Shown here: piece after piece, positions 1-13,300 of the stretch | Layout: every line of letters begins with the position of its first letter | Numbering within the stretch: the first letter of the stretch is position 1 | Assembly: GCF_000005505.3 (NCBI RefSeq) | Contig: NC_016135.3 | Location: forward strand, 2,504,001-2,568,000 | Length of the DNA: 64,000 bases | Direction: 5' to 3' | Origin: Brachypodium distachyon | Lineage: Eukaryota; Streptophyta; Magnoliopsida; Poales; Poaceae | Translations under genes and position numbers: made by a program | Notes under the pieces: model-generated | What the model saw: only the letters and a program-made list of their open reading frames with translations | Databases searched by the model: none | What the model was told of the DNA's origin: nothing

Positions 1-790
1 GCCGACGATAGGAAGAGGAAAATTTCTCCAGTGGTATAGAGATCTTCCTACAAATGATGTTGGTGTTGTGAGATATCTGTTTTTGGTGCTGTGCTTTTCT
101 TTAGATAATAGGAAACTGAACTCATCTAGTTTCTGCTTTTGAAGATCCATGTAGTCCAAATTCTTAATCAGATCTACATGACAACAGAAAAAAGCAAAGA
201 GCCCCATGATCATGCAGAGGACTGGCTGGTCACTAAAGGATTAACGATAAGACAACTCACGTTTTAAACTTTAAAGTAGTAAATGACAGTCACGGTATAC
301 GAATTCGTGCACTAGACCTGGACACATGTCCTGACTCCTGAGAACATGTCTCATGCTACAAGCTTGTAACCCTTGCATGTCTTCCCCACTAGCAGTCCTT
401 CCTTCACATGCTGCAACAACTGCAAGATCACAGCCATGATATACACATGTACTGCAAAGAGATAGAGAGTTTCTTTCTCATTTTAAAGAAATATATAATT
501 TTTGCGTAACCAAATAAACCAACAAATGGCAGGAGCTTCCATAATTATTCTATCTCAGGAGAATTTAGTCCGCCCCCCTTGCAAATTGCCAAACATATAA
601 CCAATATTATTTGGCATCAGTAGGCTTGTTGCTATTTGAATAGTTTGCCATACCAATCTCTCGACATGAAAGTAAAAGTGTAAGTGTTGGATTGCTTAAC
701 TGTTATTGTAGACACTACATTTCAAGCTACATGTCAAACTTCTCCTAGCAAGGTTATCTTTAGTTGGTTTATTTGACTTGTGCATTGTAG
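1..790 (+). other. Upstream region / intron before the NLR exon
   Basis: No convincing complete gene is visible here. A stop codon at 774-776 closes the NLR frame, and an intron acceptor (TTGTAG ending at 790, after a T-rich stretch) precedes the NB-ARC exon, so at least part of this stretch is probably intron. The first 33 bases end at a possible donor (GTATAG at 34) in a phase that would fit the acceptor, and might be the tail of an upstream exon. That link is speculative. Confidence 0.4.
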
Positions 791-3700
791 CCAAAGGAAT
801 AGCGTTATACTATGCTTCCCAGGAGAAGAAATTAACCTCTCCAATTGCGTCATATCTCAGGCTGAGGAAGACACCACAGAGAGTTCTACTTTTTGCACAG
901 AAGATTCATCACCGGCCTCTCCAATTGTGGTCCCTGCCGGTAACATTAGCCCGGGGCATCTTCTTGCCATCTCAAGTGAGATAAATGATCACATTGAGTC
1001 ATGCCACAATATGATCAAGGATCTACCGGAGGCTTTAGAGATTGAAGAATGGAATGACCTTATCCGTATTGAGATGAAAAAACAGAGCACAGGGACTGAT
1101 CCCCGGGAGACGTCATCATGTCCTACTGAACCCAAAGTTTATGGTAGGGACCAAGAGCAGGACCTGATAATAAACAAGTTAACGAGTGAGAAATCCGCTG
1201 GGGAAAACCTCTCCGTCCTTGCCATCGTCGGTTATGGAGGTGTTGGAAAGACTACTTTGGCTAATGCGGTATTCAATGACTCTCGTGTGTCAAAACATTT
1301 TGAAGAACGATTATGGGTTTATGTTTCTGTATATTTTGATCAAGCCAAGATTATGCACAAATTGTTGGAGTCCTTGATTGGGGACAAGCACGAAAAACTC
1401 ACTAGCTTGAAGGAACTCCAGGACAACCTAAAATATGCACTGAAATCGAAACGGGTGCTACTTGTACTGGACGACATGTGGGAAGACACACAAGAGGAAA
1501 GATGGCGTGATCTGCTAACTCCACTGCTTTCCAATGATGTCCAGGGAAATAGGGTTCTGGTCACCACTCGGAAGCCATCTGTTGCAAAATTCACGAGAGC
1601 TACAGATCACATTAATCTGGACGGTTTAAAGCCAGATGACTTTTGGAAATTGTTTAAAGAATGGGTCTTCGGAAATGAGAACTTCACAGGAGAGAGGATA
1701 TTGCAGGAAGTTGGGAAGAAGATAGTTGTTCAGTTAAAAGGAAATCCTTTAGCAGCAAAAAGTGTGGGCACAGTATTGAGAAATAAACTTGACGTTGATT
1801 TCTGGACAACAGTTCTAACTCATAATGAATGGAAGCACGGGGAAGATGACTATGATATAATGCCGGCCTTGATGATCAGCTACAAATATCTGCCTGATGA
1901 CCTCAAGCCCTGTTTCTCGTACTGTGCTGTGTTCCCAAAGTATCATAGGTATGATAAAGAATGTTTGGTCAATATGTGGATAGCCCTCGGTTTGATATGT
2001 TCCACCGACATGCATAAACGATTGGAGGACATTGGAAGTGAATTTTTCAATGACTTAGTCGAATGGGGATTTCTCCAAAAAGAATTTGAATTTGGAAGCT
2101 TACTTATCATGCATGATCTCATTCATGATTTGGCACAGAAGGTCTCATCTCATGAGAACTTCACTATAGTGGACAATGAGTCTGGAGAAGCACCACAGCT
2201 TATTCGTCATGTCAGTATAGTCACAGAATGGCAGTACATGACACAAACAGATGGCAGCGTGGGTCCTAATGAGGATTTTCTGCAAGGTTTTTCCAGTTTC
2301 TTCGGCGAGTTGCAACAAAAGAAGCTAAGCACAGTGATGTTATTTGGGCCACATGACTTGGACTTTGCACACACATTTTGTCAAGAACTGACTGAAGTGA
2401 AGTCAATCCGCGTGTTGAAATTGGAGATGGCAGTCTTTGATTTGGATTCACTAATAGGTAACATCTCAGAATTTGTCAATCTTCGTTATCTGGAGTTGGG
2501 ATGCATTTATAAGGGACCCAGGCTGGAATTGCCAGAGTTTATATGTAAGCTGTATCATCTGCAAGTCCTGGATATAAAGAAGAACTGGGGATCTAGCACA
2601 GTTATTCCGAGAGGCATGAACAAGCTTGTTAACTTGCGCCATTTTATTGCTATTGAAGAGTTAGTTGCAAAAGTACCTGGGATAGGGAAGATGGTTTCCC
2701 TTCAAGAGCTCAAGGCATTTGGTGTCAGAAGGGTGGGTGAGTTCAGCATATCACAGCTGAAAAGGTTGAATCATCTCAGAGGATCAATTAGCATTTACAA
2801 TCTTGGTCATGTAGGAAGCCAACAGGAGGCCATTGAAGCAAGCATCTGTGACAAGGTCCACCTCACTACTTTGCAGTTATCATGGTATCCTGTGTCTGGG
2901 CAGAGAGCTGGTTTTTCAAGTGAACTTCCAATCCTTGAGGATCTTAGACCACATGCTGGCCTTGTGAATCTGAGAATCGAGGCATGTAGAAATTCTGTTC
3001 CGTCATGGCTCAGCACCAATGTTCATCTCACCTCACTGCGGTCACTTCATCTGAATAACTGCTCCAGGTGGCGCACAATTCCAAAACCCCATCAGCTGCC
3101 TCTACTTCGGGAGTTGCATTTGATTAACATGGTTTGTCTTCTGAAAATTGAGATTGGCTGTCTGGAGATACTTGAATTGCGCAATTTGCAAAGATTGACG
3201 CAGTGCAGATTTGTGGACAAGGAGCAGTTAGCTGTGAATCTGAGGGTTCTTGAAGTAGAGTACTGCGATAGATTGGGTGAGTTCCCTGAGGAGCTATTCA
3301 TCTCGAATGATCTGCAAAGTGAATGTCAGTTCACTCGTCTTCGCAGGCTTCAGGCATATAAGAATGAGAAGAGCTTCGATCACACTAACATTTGCCACCT
3401 TTTGCTCATAGATTCTTTGACGGATATACACTTGTCCTTGCATTCTAATCTTGGGGAATTTCGGCTTCAACAAGTAGGCCTGCCAAATAGGTTGTGCATG
3501 AAAATGAATGGAAGTCGAGACGCTTTGAGAATAGAGGGAAGATTGTTCCCTTTTGGCAAACTCAGGAGTCTAGTGGAGCTTGAGATCAGCAATTATCCAC
3601 TTCTGACGTCCTTACCATGGGAAGGCTTTCAACAGTTGGCATCACTGAAGAAGTTGAAGATGATCAGATGCTCTAAACTTTTTTTGGGAAGTGTTGAGCT

Positions 3701-4994
3701 GTCTCTGCCACCATCAGTCGAAGAACTCGAGTTCAGTTTCTGCAACATTACGGGGACACAAGTATCACAATTCCTGGTGAATCTTAAGTCACTAAAGAAC
3801 CTCAAACTAATTAATTGTGAAGAAGTGACATCCTTGCCTGTAGAGTTGTTTACAGATGAACAGAACCAATTGGCAGAAGGCTCTTGGCTCATCCCTCCCA
3901 ACTGTGTTACCACTTTGGAAAGCTTGCATATCTCTTTTGGGATTGAAGGTCCAACGATGCATTTTTCGAGCAAGAAAGGTCTTGGAAGATTTGTATCTCT
4001 TAAGAAAGTTGTCATTGAAAATTGCCCGATTCTCCTGTCCACAATGGTTTCAGGAGGTACATCTGACATACATCGGTCTTCTCTAATAAAACTGCATGTG
4101 CAGGGAATCAAAGACAGCTTTCTGCAACTCTCAGAAATCTCTTCACTTGTTGAATTACTCATCTCTAATTGCCCAGCTTTGACGTGTGTCAACCTTGATT
4201 TTTGCACTTCATTACAAGAGCTACAGATTGTAGGATGTGAATTGTTATCGTCACTTGAAGGTTTGCAGTTATGTAAAGCATTGAGCAAGTTGAGCATACA
4301 AGGTTGTACTGTTCTCTGTTCACTCAATGTATCGCTCAACACTCTCACAGAACTGAGCATAGAGAGGAATCCAAATTTGGAAGATCTGAACCTGCATTCC
4401 TGTACGGCACTGCAGAAACTATGCATCGAAAACTGCACTAAAATGGCATCGTGCGAAGGTCTTAAATCCCTTGTTGGTCTCGAGGACTTGAAAGTTGTAA
4501 ATTCTCCAGGCTTCACAATGTCATGGTTATCAGCAGCGGCAGAAGGATGCAGCCAACATAACTACTTCCCACAAACACTGCAGGTGCTTGATACTGATGA
4601 CATTGGTTTCCTATGTATGCCCATATGCAGTCAGTTATCTTCTCTTAAGACACTGATTGTTCATGGAAATCTTGAGTCACCACTTGGTCATCTGAAGGTA
4701 TTGACAGATGACCATGAGAAAGCACTGGTACGACTCAACTCACTGAGACATCTTGAATTTGACAAGTTTGAGCATCTCAAATCTCTGCCAGCAGAATTTC
4801 AATCCCTTACCTCACTGAAAAGACTGACTCTTGATAAATGTGGACGTATCTCTTCCCTACCGGTGGGGGGTCTCCCAGCTTCGCTCAAGGACATGGATGT
4901 TAATCATTGCAGCCACCAGCTAAATGCGTCATGCAGAAAGATGCGCCGATTTCGGAAGATACATGTAAGAATTGATGGGACTGATGTGGAATGA
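791..4994 (+). CDS. CC-type NB-ARC/LRR (NLR) disease-resistance-like protein, main 3' exon
   Basis: This is one exon of about 1,400 codons. NLRs are cytoplasmic immune receptors that bind ATP/ADP through NB-ARC and sense pathogen effectors. Counting from 780, the nucleotide-binding motifs appear in order: P-loop GYGGVGKTT (about residue 151), kinase-2 LLVLDDMW (226), VLVTTRKP, GNPLAAK (the GLPL motif, about 322), CFSYCAVFP (378) and MHDL (444). Irregular leucine-rich repeats fill residues 540-1380. The frame is uninterrupted to TGA at 4992-4994. The apparent start at 780 is a GTG just after a stop, so the real start is an acceptor at 790. The N-terminal coiled-coil exon lies off the window or is missing. 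The motifs look functional, so this could be an active gene. A DNA-damaged or 5'-truncated copy cannot be excluded from this window. Confidence 0.9.
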
Positions 4995-7900
4995 AGTTGC
5001 TTGCCACGCGTGCTTCTGTGTGCCTTAGTTCCTGATTCTGATTTTCGGGTTTGAGAGCTTCAGACATTGAGTGTCAGCTACCCTTTCCTCCATGATCCTT
5101 GACCTTGAGGTTGCCTATCTTGCGAAGGAAGATATTGCCCAAAAGTCGGTTGGCTCGCAACTCTAGTTTGTAGGTTGTTTGTTTCTTTTTTCTTTCCCTT
5201 TCGCTCCTAGTCAAGATGTAAATATCGGTGTACTTTGTTTTTCCTTTTCTGTATCTTAATGAAATTGGCAGACGCATGCGGTTTCTCGTCAAAGAAAAGT
5301 TTGTTTTATATATAATTGTAACTATATTTGTGACGTTTGTGCTTTCATAGTGATCTCCTCCTCATCTGCCAATAGCTAAAAGGAATCTATATAACCATAT
5401 AATACACGGAGTAGATAGATTTGTACATAAAACCCTGATACTTGTTATGCATCGGAGTGAGTATGTAATTAAAAAAAGAGGAGAAGGCGCGATCGGAGCT
5501 GGATTGGGCGGCCGACAGGTTCCTGGCGGAGTACCGCCCCGGGACCGAATCCGCCGCCGCCCCAGGCATCGAATCCGACAGTTTGCTGGCTCTGATGACG
5601 ACGAAGTGGTGCTGGTTGGTGAATGGTGAACTGGTGATGCTCTCACAGCTTGAATTGGCTCTTGAAATTAATCCGGCTTGAATTAAGATGAGTCTTAATT
5701 TCTGTCCGACGCCTATCTTTGTTGTTCATTTATCCATGCATGTCTACTGTCATCAATCCGGTTGATCTAAGTTATTTGCAAGTTTCTGCTGCTGCACCAT
5801 CATCCATCCTACAGCAATCGTTAGATGAGACATAACGGGCCGGTACTCCCAAATCCAAGAATGGCAGTCTTTACTGGGCCTGGAAAATTGGGCCTCAATT
5901 CTTTTGAAACCTGGGCCGGTAACCTAAACAAAAAGTTGGGAACCTGGGCCAGCAATGTCATGCACGGCCTTGCAGGAATTCATATGCTGCTTCCACAAGA
6001 AATCGTATGGACGCTATGGTCATGGTAGATGGCACAACCGTGACTGAACCTCTAAAAAAAACCGTGACTCCGTACTACTCCTTCTAGAACCAAAAATGGC
6101 AACGGCCGCCTTTGTTAATATTCTTTTCTGGAAAAAAATGGTACTGCTAGTACTAGCTAGTTAGTGTTATCATGCATGCATAGTATAGCATGGTCCAATC
6201 GTGGCCGAAAAAAATAATATCCGCTCTTCTAGAAGGGATCGAAATGGATAGTCAAGGTAGACCGGAAAATTTATCACGTTACCTAGCTAGCTTCCATCCA
6301 CGGATGTTACAAAGAACGTGCAAAGCTCGTTTGTCGTGTAAGGCCGCCCATATGTACTCAATAACGTGATGATGCTGTCAAGTGTCAGCTTCAACGTTGA
6401 TGTGCGTGCCTCGTTCTAGAAGGACAGATGAATCCAGGATCAGACGAAAAGGAGCAAACGCGGATAGGGATTAGGCTATTGGGACTTGAGATGACTGACG
6501 GAGTTGTCTACTAGCTGTTGTTGCTTGAATTAATGGCAACTGACTTGGCATTATTGTTTTTGATAGAGATGTTCGTCTCATTACAGCAGTGCTTAACTTG
6601 AAGGCCTTGGAAGAAGAGAAGTTCCAGTTGCAAAAGAGTAAACGGGCATGTTGGAAGAGAGCTGGCGGTCAAAGAACCTTGTTCTCGGCACTGGTTTTTT
6701 TTTAATGTTTTATAGTGTATTATCTACTAAAACAATAGAAATCTCAAATGATTGTTTGGTAAAGAAAGATTAGAGGGGATTATCCCTAGGTTCTTCCAGA
6801 AAACACCTCATTTTTGTACCAATTAAAAAAACTTCTCATACTAGTGTTTTTAAAAGTGTCTTGAGATGGATTTTTTTTAAGAGTTTTGAGTGAACACCCA
6901 AACACCAATGACTAAAAACTACACTAGCCACAAACAAGGCCTAAACAATCTAACGCCGTAATTCTTACTGTTGGATGGGAGAATATCAAACCTCGTAGAA
7001 AAAACAGGTTCTTGCACCGTGTAAAAAAACCAAGATTAGTGCGAAATTTTATCGTTTTAGGGAACCAAAACTTTATCCGTCGTTTGGTAGCTAGGTTCCC
7101 GTTTTATGAAAATTAACAAGTATAGGAAGAATTGAATATTTATAGATGTGTAAGTTTTGTTTTGAAGGAGTGTAAGCTTCTTGAAACAATCTTGATGTTT
7201 TATTATTTGTTGACAGACTATGGGGTCTTATGGGGTCTTATGGAAGTTCTTAAGAAGGTGCTTAGGGTTTTTTTTTTGCGAGTAAGGAAAATTACCTTTA
7301 TACTTATACATATTCGATTTGGTGGTCGTCAATTCATCTATGGAGACTGCACACTAGTTTGTTATATAATCAGTTGATTATCACCCATTCAATGTGATGT
7401 ACATATGTATCAAGATCTTTTATTGTACTTGATCTGGTTTGATGTATACTTTTGAGATAATTGTTTTCTCAAATGAATATTTGGAGACAATTCTTATTTG
7501 GCATAAAATTGAAAAATATGAGCACATAGGTATTTAAAACAACTCATGCATGTAATATATACTTATAATTCCGTTGCACATGCATTTAGCTAGTATTGAT
7601 CAAAATAATGGTTGCATCAGTGGTGTCGCCCGTAGCAAGTGGGTTACAGCGCAACCAAAAAGTAGTTTGTCGACTAAAACTAGCAAAATATGCTAAGTCA
7701 TGACTTTGCGATCTATTAATCTTTGAAAATTTAAGGTGTTTGGTTGGTTTCCATATTTTACCATTGTTTTTTTATACTAGAAACGGTGCATGAGTATTGT
7801 GTTCAGAGGTAGCTCATCTTTTTGTTCACTTGTGACATGCCATATGTTCTTAGGGCGAGCACAATGAGGTGATGTCAAACTTTTCTTGACGATGCTACAT

Positions 7901-9012
7901 AGGTAATTTGCTGAGGTGAAAGAGAAAGAAATATGTTTTGTTAAGAGATGGTCTTTTCAAAAAAAGAATAAGACAATGATAAGGCAATGTTCGCATTGTA
8001 TTAGATTTCACTTTTAGTAATATTTATTTATTTAATTTTATTGATCCAAACACTAGTTGTAAGATATGAAAAATAACTTATTGTACAATATGTTTTGTCG
8101 TCTTTTCTAAATGACGTGGAACACATGAGAGATTACGGTTTCATTGACCATATACATGCCCCTACTTATTAGGAGCCTTGTCAGAAGTGATGTTACCAGA
8201 GATGGTAAAAATAAAAACTTTTTTTGGGGTAGCTTGCCACAGTTGATCAATAGACACGTGTACAGTTCTAAAAGAAAAATCAATTCACAAAGCATTCTCG
8301 GCCAATGCTGCAAATGCATACACAGCCAGTCCATTTCAATGTCAATCTACCGTGGATTTTGCAACGTTGTCAAGCGATGAGCGTAGCACGTACATACAAC
8401 AAGTCAGCAACCTTTTTTTTTACTCCGAGGTGCCAAATAAGATTGCAGTCAGTACTCCCTGTAATCCCTCGACCCCAAAGAAATGAACCAATAGGAGTAG
8501 AGACCACTGATCAACGAGGGTCCAATTAATCGGCTAAACAGTTAGTATTAAGGTCTCTGCTAGCCTTGCATTCTCCGACGGTCGGCCGGGGACTCCTCTG
8601 TTTTCGCTTTCGTTTCCCATCTCACTGAAACCCCATCGATGCAACCAACGCTACGGTACACGGCAGTACGTCCCTGTGCATCATCATAATCCCTCTAGAA
8701 CACGTAACCAAGATTCTGGGCAAATATTCTGAACCATGGGCCATATTCTATACCTGTTTGATAGCTATAAATATATAGCGTGCATTTCTTGATTAGTCAC
8801 CGGAGCCGGCGGGCATGAACCGAGTCAATTAGTCAAAGACCATTTTTTTTATTGAGATCTGATTGATATGGACTTGTTTTGATAATAATATCGTCCGCTT
8901 TTTTTGGACCCTTTCCTGGACGATCCAGTGGTAACATGTTTTCGTGCCCTGGTATTTTTACCAATCGTTCGCTAAGAAATGTAAAAAAAAAAACATTCCC
9001 TAGGAAAAATAA
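4995..9012. other. Intergenic region
   Basis: The first 300 bases probably hold the NLR 3'UTR. A GC-rich stretch at about 5,480-5,640 reads as a plausible short coding fragment but has no recognisable domain or gene structure. Several GGGCC motifs lie at 5,835-5,960. From 6.6 to 8.1 kb the sequence is AT-rich and looks like decayed transposon DNA. No gene is supported. Confidence 0.5.
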
Positions 9013-9129
9013 TACCCCCTCAGTCTCATATTAAGTAACTCAAATTTGTCCGAATATGAATGTATCTATATCTAACAAGCGTCTAGATACATGTAATATT
9101 TCGTCACTTATTGTGAGACGGAGGGAGTA
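9013..9129. mobile_element. Stowaway-like MITE
   Basis: An element of about 117 bp flanked by TA, with inverted termini of the CTCCCTC / GGAGGGAG type and an internally complementary sequence (the GTCTAGATACATGTAATATTT type common in pooid grasses). These are non-autonomous Tc1/mariner-type elements. Confidence 0.75.
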
Positions 9130-9179
9130 CAATTTTAACAAGATTAATGAAAAGAACAGAATGCTAGCGAGCGAGATTA

Positions 9180-9455
9180 CAAAAAATAGGAGAAAGAAAA
9201 GGCAGCCAACTTCTAGCCACACGAACAAAAAAGGATGTTGAATTCAGTCCAAAATGATCAAAGATCACCACACGGGCGAAAGCTGGATCGTAGGACTAAA
9301 CGGTTCCAGGAAGAATGGAAGAGTACAAAGTGAAAATGTGAACTTTGGACAATAATTTATGATTTGAAAGTGTCTTTTTTGTTCTTAATGCTTATGTCAA
9401 TGCGACAAATTTATTATCTGGTCCTCAACTTCATTGAATCGCCGGTACATTTACG
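9180..9455. repeat. Direct repeat, copy 1 (upstream of the FAAH gene)
   Basis: This segment is similar, in the same order and orientation, to 9,940-10,215. Shared landmarks include the GGAGAAAGAAAA-type start, CACCACA..GGTCGAAA, GTGAACTTTGGAC and TTTA..ATCTGGTCCTC, ending in a run containing GGTACATTTAC. Identity looks moderate, so the duplication is old. Confidence 0.65.
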
Positions 9456-9490
9456 TATGCACCGTAAATTCTTGTTACATTCAAATCTAC

Positions 9491-9545
9491 TACTCCCTCC
9501 GTTCTTATACAAATCCACCTCATTTATTTTGGGATGGAGGCAGTA
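9491..9545. mobile_element. Short degenerate Stowaway-like MITE
   Basis: A TA-flanked element of about 55 bp with CTCCCTCC at one end and a mutated GGAGGCAG at the other. It is probably an internally deleted copy. Confidence 0.5.
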
Positions 9546-9939
9546 TCTTTGTTTGGTTGAGTTTTAGTTTTTATCCAATAGCGTGGAATTCAAGTTAGAA
9601 ACATCTAACCTACTTCACCATCTTATCTCTGTGTCCCAACTATGTTCTTTGGATACATTTTCTTTGATTCCCGTTCATCTTTTCACGTACTATAATCTCT
9701 CCTTCCATCTTACTCTATGCCTCTTCCGCTTCTAACCGAGTACACCGATGTGGGGATGTCTCTACCTATTCTATGCTTCTCCACACAACAGTCTCCAGAA
9801 CACATGGAGAGCTGTTGCGCGACAAACTCCACCGTTACCGGCAGCGGTGGTTACCGGTTTGGGATGGTACTACAACTGTTTCCATCGCTGACGTAAGTGG
9901 TCGGCTATGACATATTTCTTTCAAGAACGTCCTCACCGA

Positions 9940-10215
9940 AATAGGAGCAAGAAAAAGACGGTCAACTTCTAACCGTCCCCGTTCCAAATTGTAAAACACC
10001 ACATGGTCGAAAACCGGAATGTAAAACTAAACAGTACCCATAGCAGTTCAAGAGAGTCTTGTATGAAAATCGTGAACTTGGACGAAAATTTTAAGATTTA
10101 AAAACGATTTTGTTTTTCTCTTTATGCTGAGTCACAAAGAGTCTGGTGTCCATGTGACAAATTTACCATCTGGTCCTCGGTCCATTGAATCGCAGGTACA
10201 TTTACTAATCCACGG
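9940..10215. repeat. Direct repeat, copy 2 (FAAH promoter-proximal)
   Basis: This is the second copy of 9,180-9,455, about 760 bp downstream, ending roughly 175 bases before the FAAH start codon. The pair makes this a duplicated promoter-proximal segment. Confidence 0.65.
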
Positions 10216-10283
10216 TCGTTCTGGCTGGCAACGGCCATTAATTTCTCTCCTTCCTCCTCCCATGGTCGTCGTCCCCAACCCCC

Positions 10284-10290
10284 ATAAAAA
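10284..10290 (+). promoter_or_regulatory. TATA-like box of the FAAH gene
   Basis: An ATAAAAA stretch lies in an otherwise C/T-rich sequence about 100 bases before the ATG at 10,390. This is a plausible spacing for a plant core promoter with a short leader. It is assigned on position and composition only. Confidence 0.35.
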
Positions 10291-10389
10291 CCCAACCCAG
10301 TCCCTCCTCCCTTCCCAGGTCCTCCCCCACCCCGCGCATTCTCAACCAATTTCGCATTTAGCACAAGGCAGGCAGAGAGAGAAGCCGAG

Positions 10390-13300
10390 ATGGGCGGCGG
10401 CGGATCCGGCAGCAAGGCGGGGCCTCGGGTGATGGAGAGCGTAGAGGATGTGGACCTCTCCGCCGTGCGGTACGAGCGGCCGCCGATGCAGGCGCCGCAC
10501 CTCACGGGGTTCCCGCTCAGGGCCTTCGTCTGGTTCATGGAGTCCCCGCTCTTCGGCCCCCTCGTCACCTCCGTCCTCAAGAAACAGAACAACATGACGC
10601 AGGTAAGGCCGGGTCACTCTTCGTCAGCTATTCAATTTCCTTTGCCTACTTCCGTTGCGGCCATCGCCTCTCATAATTGTTAGCTTGTTGGGGACCCGGC
10701 AGATGCTGCAGCAGACGGTCATCCCCGACCGCCCCATGTACTTCCCCGAGTACCCGCCACAGGGTACGCCAATCATTAACCTCTATGTGTTTCCTTTGAA
10801 GCTGTCAATGGTTTTCTTCCTAACACAAGCAACTTGCAGATAATACTACTTCTACTAAATTACCATTTCTTTTTCATCCGGCCAAGTTTTACTTTACCGG
10901 GCCCAAAAAAGGCTCATAAAAGACTGTAATTTTCTTTCTTTGCTGGAGTGAAGCATGTCTGCTGCAGAATCACAACTGGCTAATATATGCCCAGTTCAGT
11001 TGTTCGGATGTCGCTACTGAGTACTGACATCTTGAGCTCGAAATTTTGGGCATCTTGCATTCTCGCTCATTGTGTTTTGTTAACTGGTGCTGCCAGAGCC
11101 GGAGCAAGGGGTTGTGATCATAGCTGAAGACAGGGATCCTGTGGACAGAGTTGAGGAAGCACTGCAGTGCCTCACTCCGTATGACCCGTCCGGGCGGTTC
11201 ACATCGGCCGATGAGAGAAATCCCTTCCTCTACTGGAAGATTCGCGACTTCGCTTATGCATACCGGTCCGGGATCACAACACCGTCAGCTGTGAGTGGCT
11301 CAGTTAAATTGGCAGAGCATTTCTTGCTTCTATGGTTGGTTGCTCTCTTTGCATCCGTCGGCGTTCAACCTTGACCTGTTGTCTAGGTTGCGGAGCATGT
11401 CATTCTGGGCGTGGAAGAATGGAACAACAAAACGCCTCCTATGCCAATGCTGGTCTATTTTAACGCGGAGGACTTGAGGAAGCAAGCTGATGCTTCTACA
11501 AAGAGATTTGAGCAAGGTTTACACCCAACTTTGCTGCTTTATTTTCTCATCTTTGATTTGAACTGGCTTCAGAAGGAGCTCCAATAACCTCTATTCCACT
11601 TTCTTGAAATGTTTTGATTCTTGTGCTCAGGAAATCCGATTTCCATATTGGATGGGATCTTTGTCGCCATCAAGGATGACATTGACTGCTTCCCATACCC
11701 ATCAAAGGGTTAGTTCACTCCTGAAATAGCCATTTTTGTTGCCCCGTCCGCGAAGCATATTTCATATTATGGTCTTCCCTTTGTGTGCAGGTGCTACCAC
11801 ATTTTTTGATCAAATCCGCAGTGTGGAGAAAGATGCAGTCTGTGTAGCTCGTCTACGGAGATGTGGAGTAATCTTTATCGGGAAAGCAAATATGCACGAG
11901 CTAGGCCTTGGGGTAACTGGAAACAATGCAAACTATGGGTACGGTTAATACTTGAACGGCTGCTCATTCTGACCGAAATGCTTAGTAAGATAGAGTGTAG
12001 GGACAAATGAGGTTTTTTAGGGGGTTATAGGATAAGTCATGTTTTCATACAGCACTTATGTTGACCCGGTGAAACTCGACTGTTGCCTGATTAAACATTT
12101 TTCTCCTTTTATTTGCATGCCACAAATATGAATATCCAACAGTATCTAGTCTAGGTGATTCGTTTGCCTTGCCTAAACTATGCTAATTGACAAGGGAAAT
12201 TATAATATTTACCAGATATTTCCTAGAAGCAAACTTGGCTAGGCTTTTAATAAAGCTTGACAATGAATCAGAATCCTGCAATGCATCTAGACATTATGTT
12301 TTTTTTTGCGAATAATATAGACATTATGCTCCGGCAGTATAATTTTCAACGAAGTGAATATATATATATGTCATATACATTTTGGAATTTGCTTTCATCA
12401 TATTGTATATTGTTCATCAGTCTATTTATTTTCTGATGTTTGTCACTTTGTCTTCATGTTTTCATGATTATTTTTTGCAGGACAGTAAGAAATCCACATT
12501 CAATTGATAGATATACTGGTGGTTCTTCATCCGGCCCAGCTGCAATTGTCTCATCAGGGTTATGCTCAGCAGCGATTGGAACAGATGGTGGAGGTGTGTA
12601 TATATAAAGCCCTGGAATTCATTAACACTACATTTTTTAGATGCTAGTCTGCAGTTAATATTTTTTTTCTACAGGATCGGTAAGAATTCCATCTTCTCTA
12701 TGTGGCATTGTTGGTTTGAAGACAACATACGGGCGGACAGATATGACTGGGTAACTAAGAAAAGCTCCAACTAACTGGATATTTATGCTAGCTAAATACC
12801 TGTAATTTTGTACTCATAAAAAGTACTCCATATGTTAATTGCTTAATCGTTGTTGTAGTCTCAGTCTGCTCCATGCGTTGGCTATGCCCCCATGTTCATC
12901 CGAGTTTTGCTTAGGCTGGCATCACACTCTGCATTCATGCTCCATTTTGATTTTTTTTAAGAGGTGGTTAAGTCAGTATGTGGAATAGATTGCATTTTGT
13001 TAAATTTTGTGATTTTTAGTAAGGTGATAAACAGGGGCGGAAGATGTGGATTAACTCTGCCTCACCAACTCCCATATATAAGATAGCATATAGTAAAGAT
13101 AAAGATGAACATATGAGTAAATTTCACAAAGCTACCAAATTTTTGTACAAACTATCACAAAAACTCCAAATTTAACAATCTATTTCACATCGATACAAAT
13201 TTAGTAAGCCTTTGTAGCACAAAACTCAAGTTTGAAAGGTGGACCTTACCTGGCCCACCTGTCAGCCTCTTGCTCTTGTACCTACCAGTAATGGAGGTTC

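Noticed and set aside
3629..4516. 295-codon minus-strand open frame
   Set aside because: It is the antisense shadow of the NLR leucine-rich repeats.
5480..5640. Short GC-rich coding-like fragment after the NLR gene
   Set aside because: Readable for about 50 codons, but with no recognisable domain, splice structure or start.
7850..8010. Tourist-type MITE
   Set aside because: An AGCACAATGAG / GCATTGTATTAG pairing is suggestive, but the termini do not match well and no target duplication was found.
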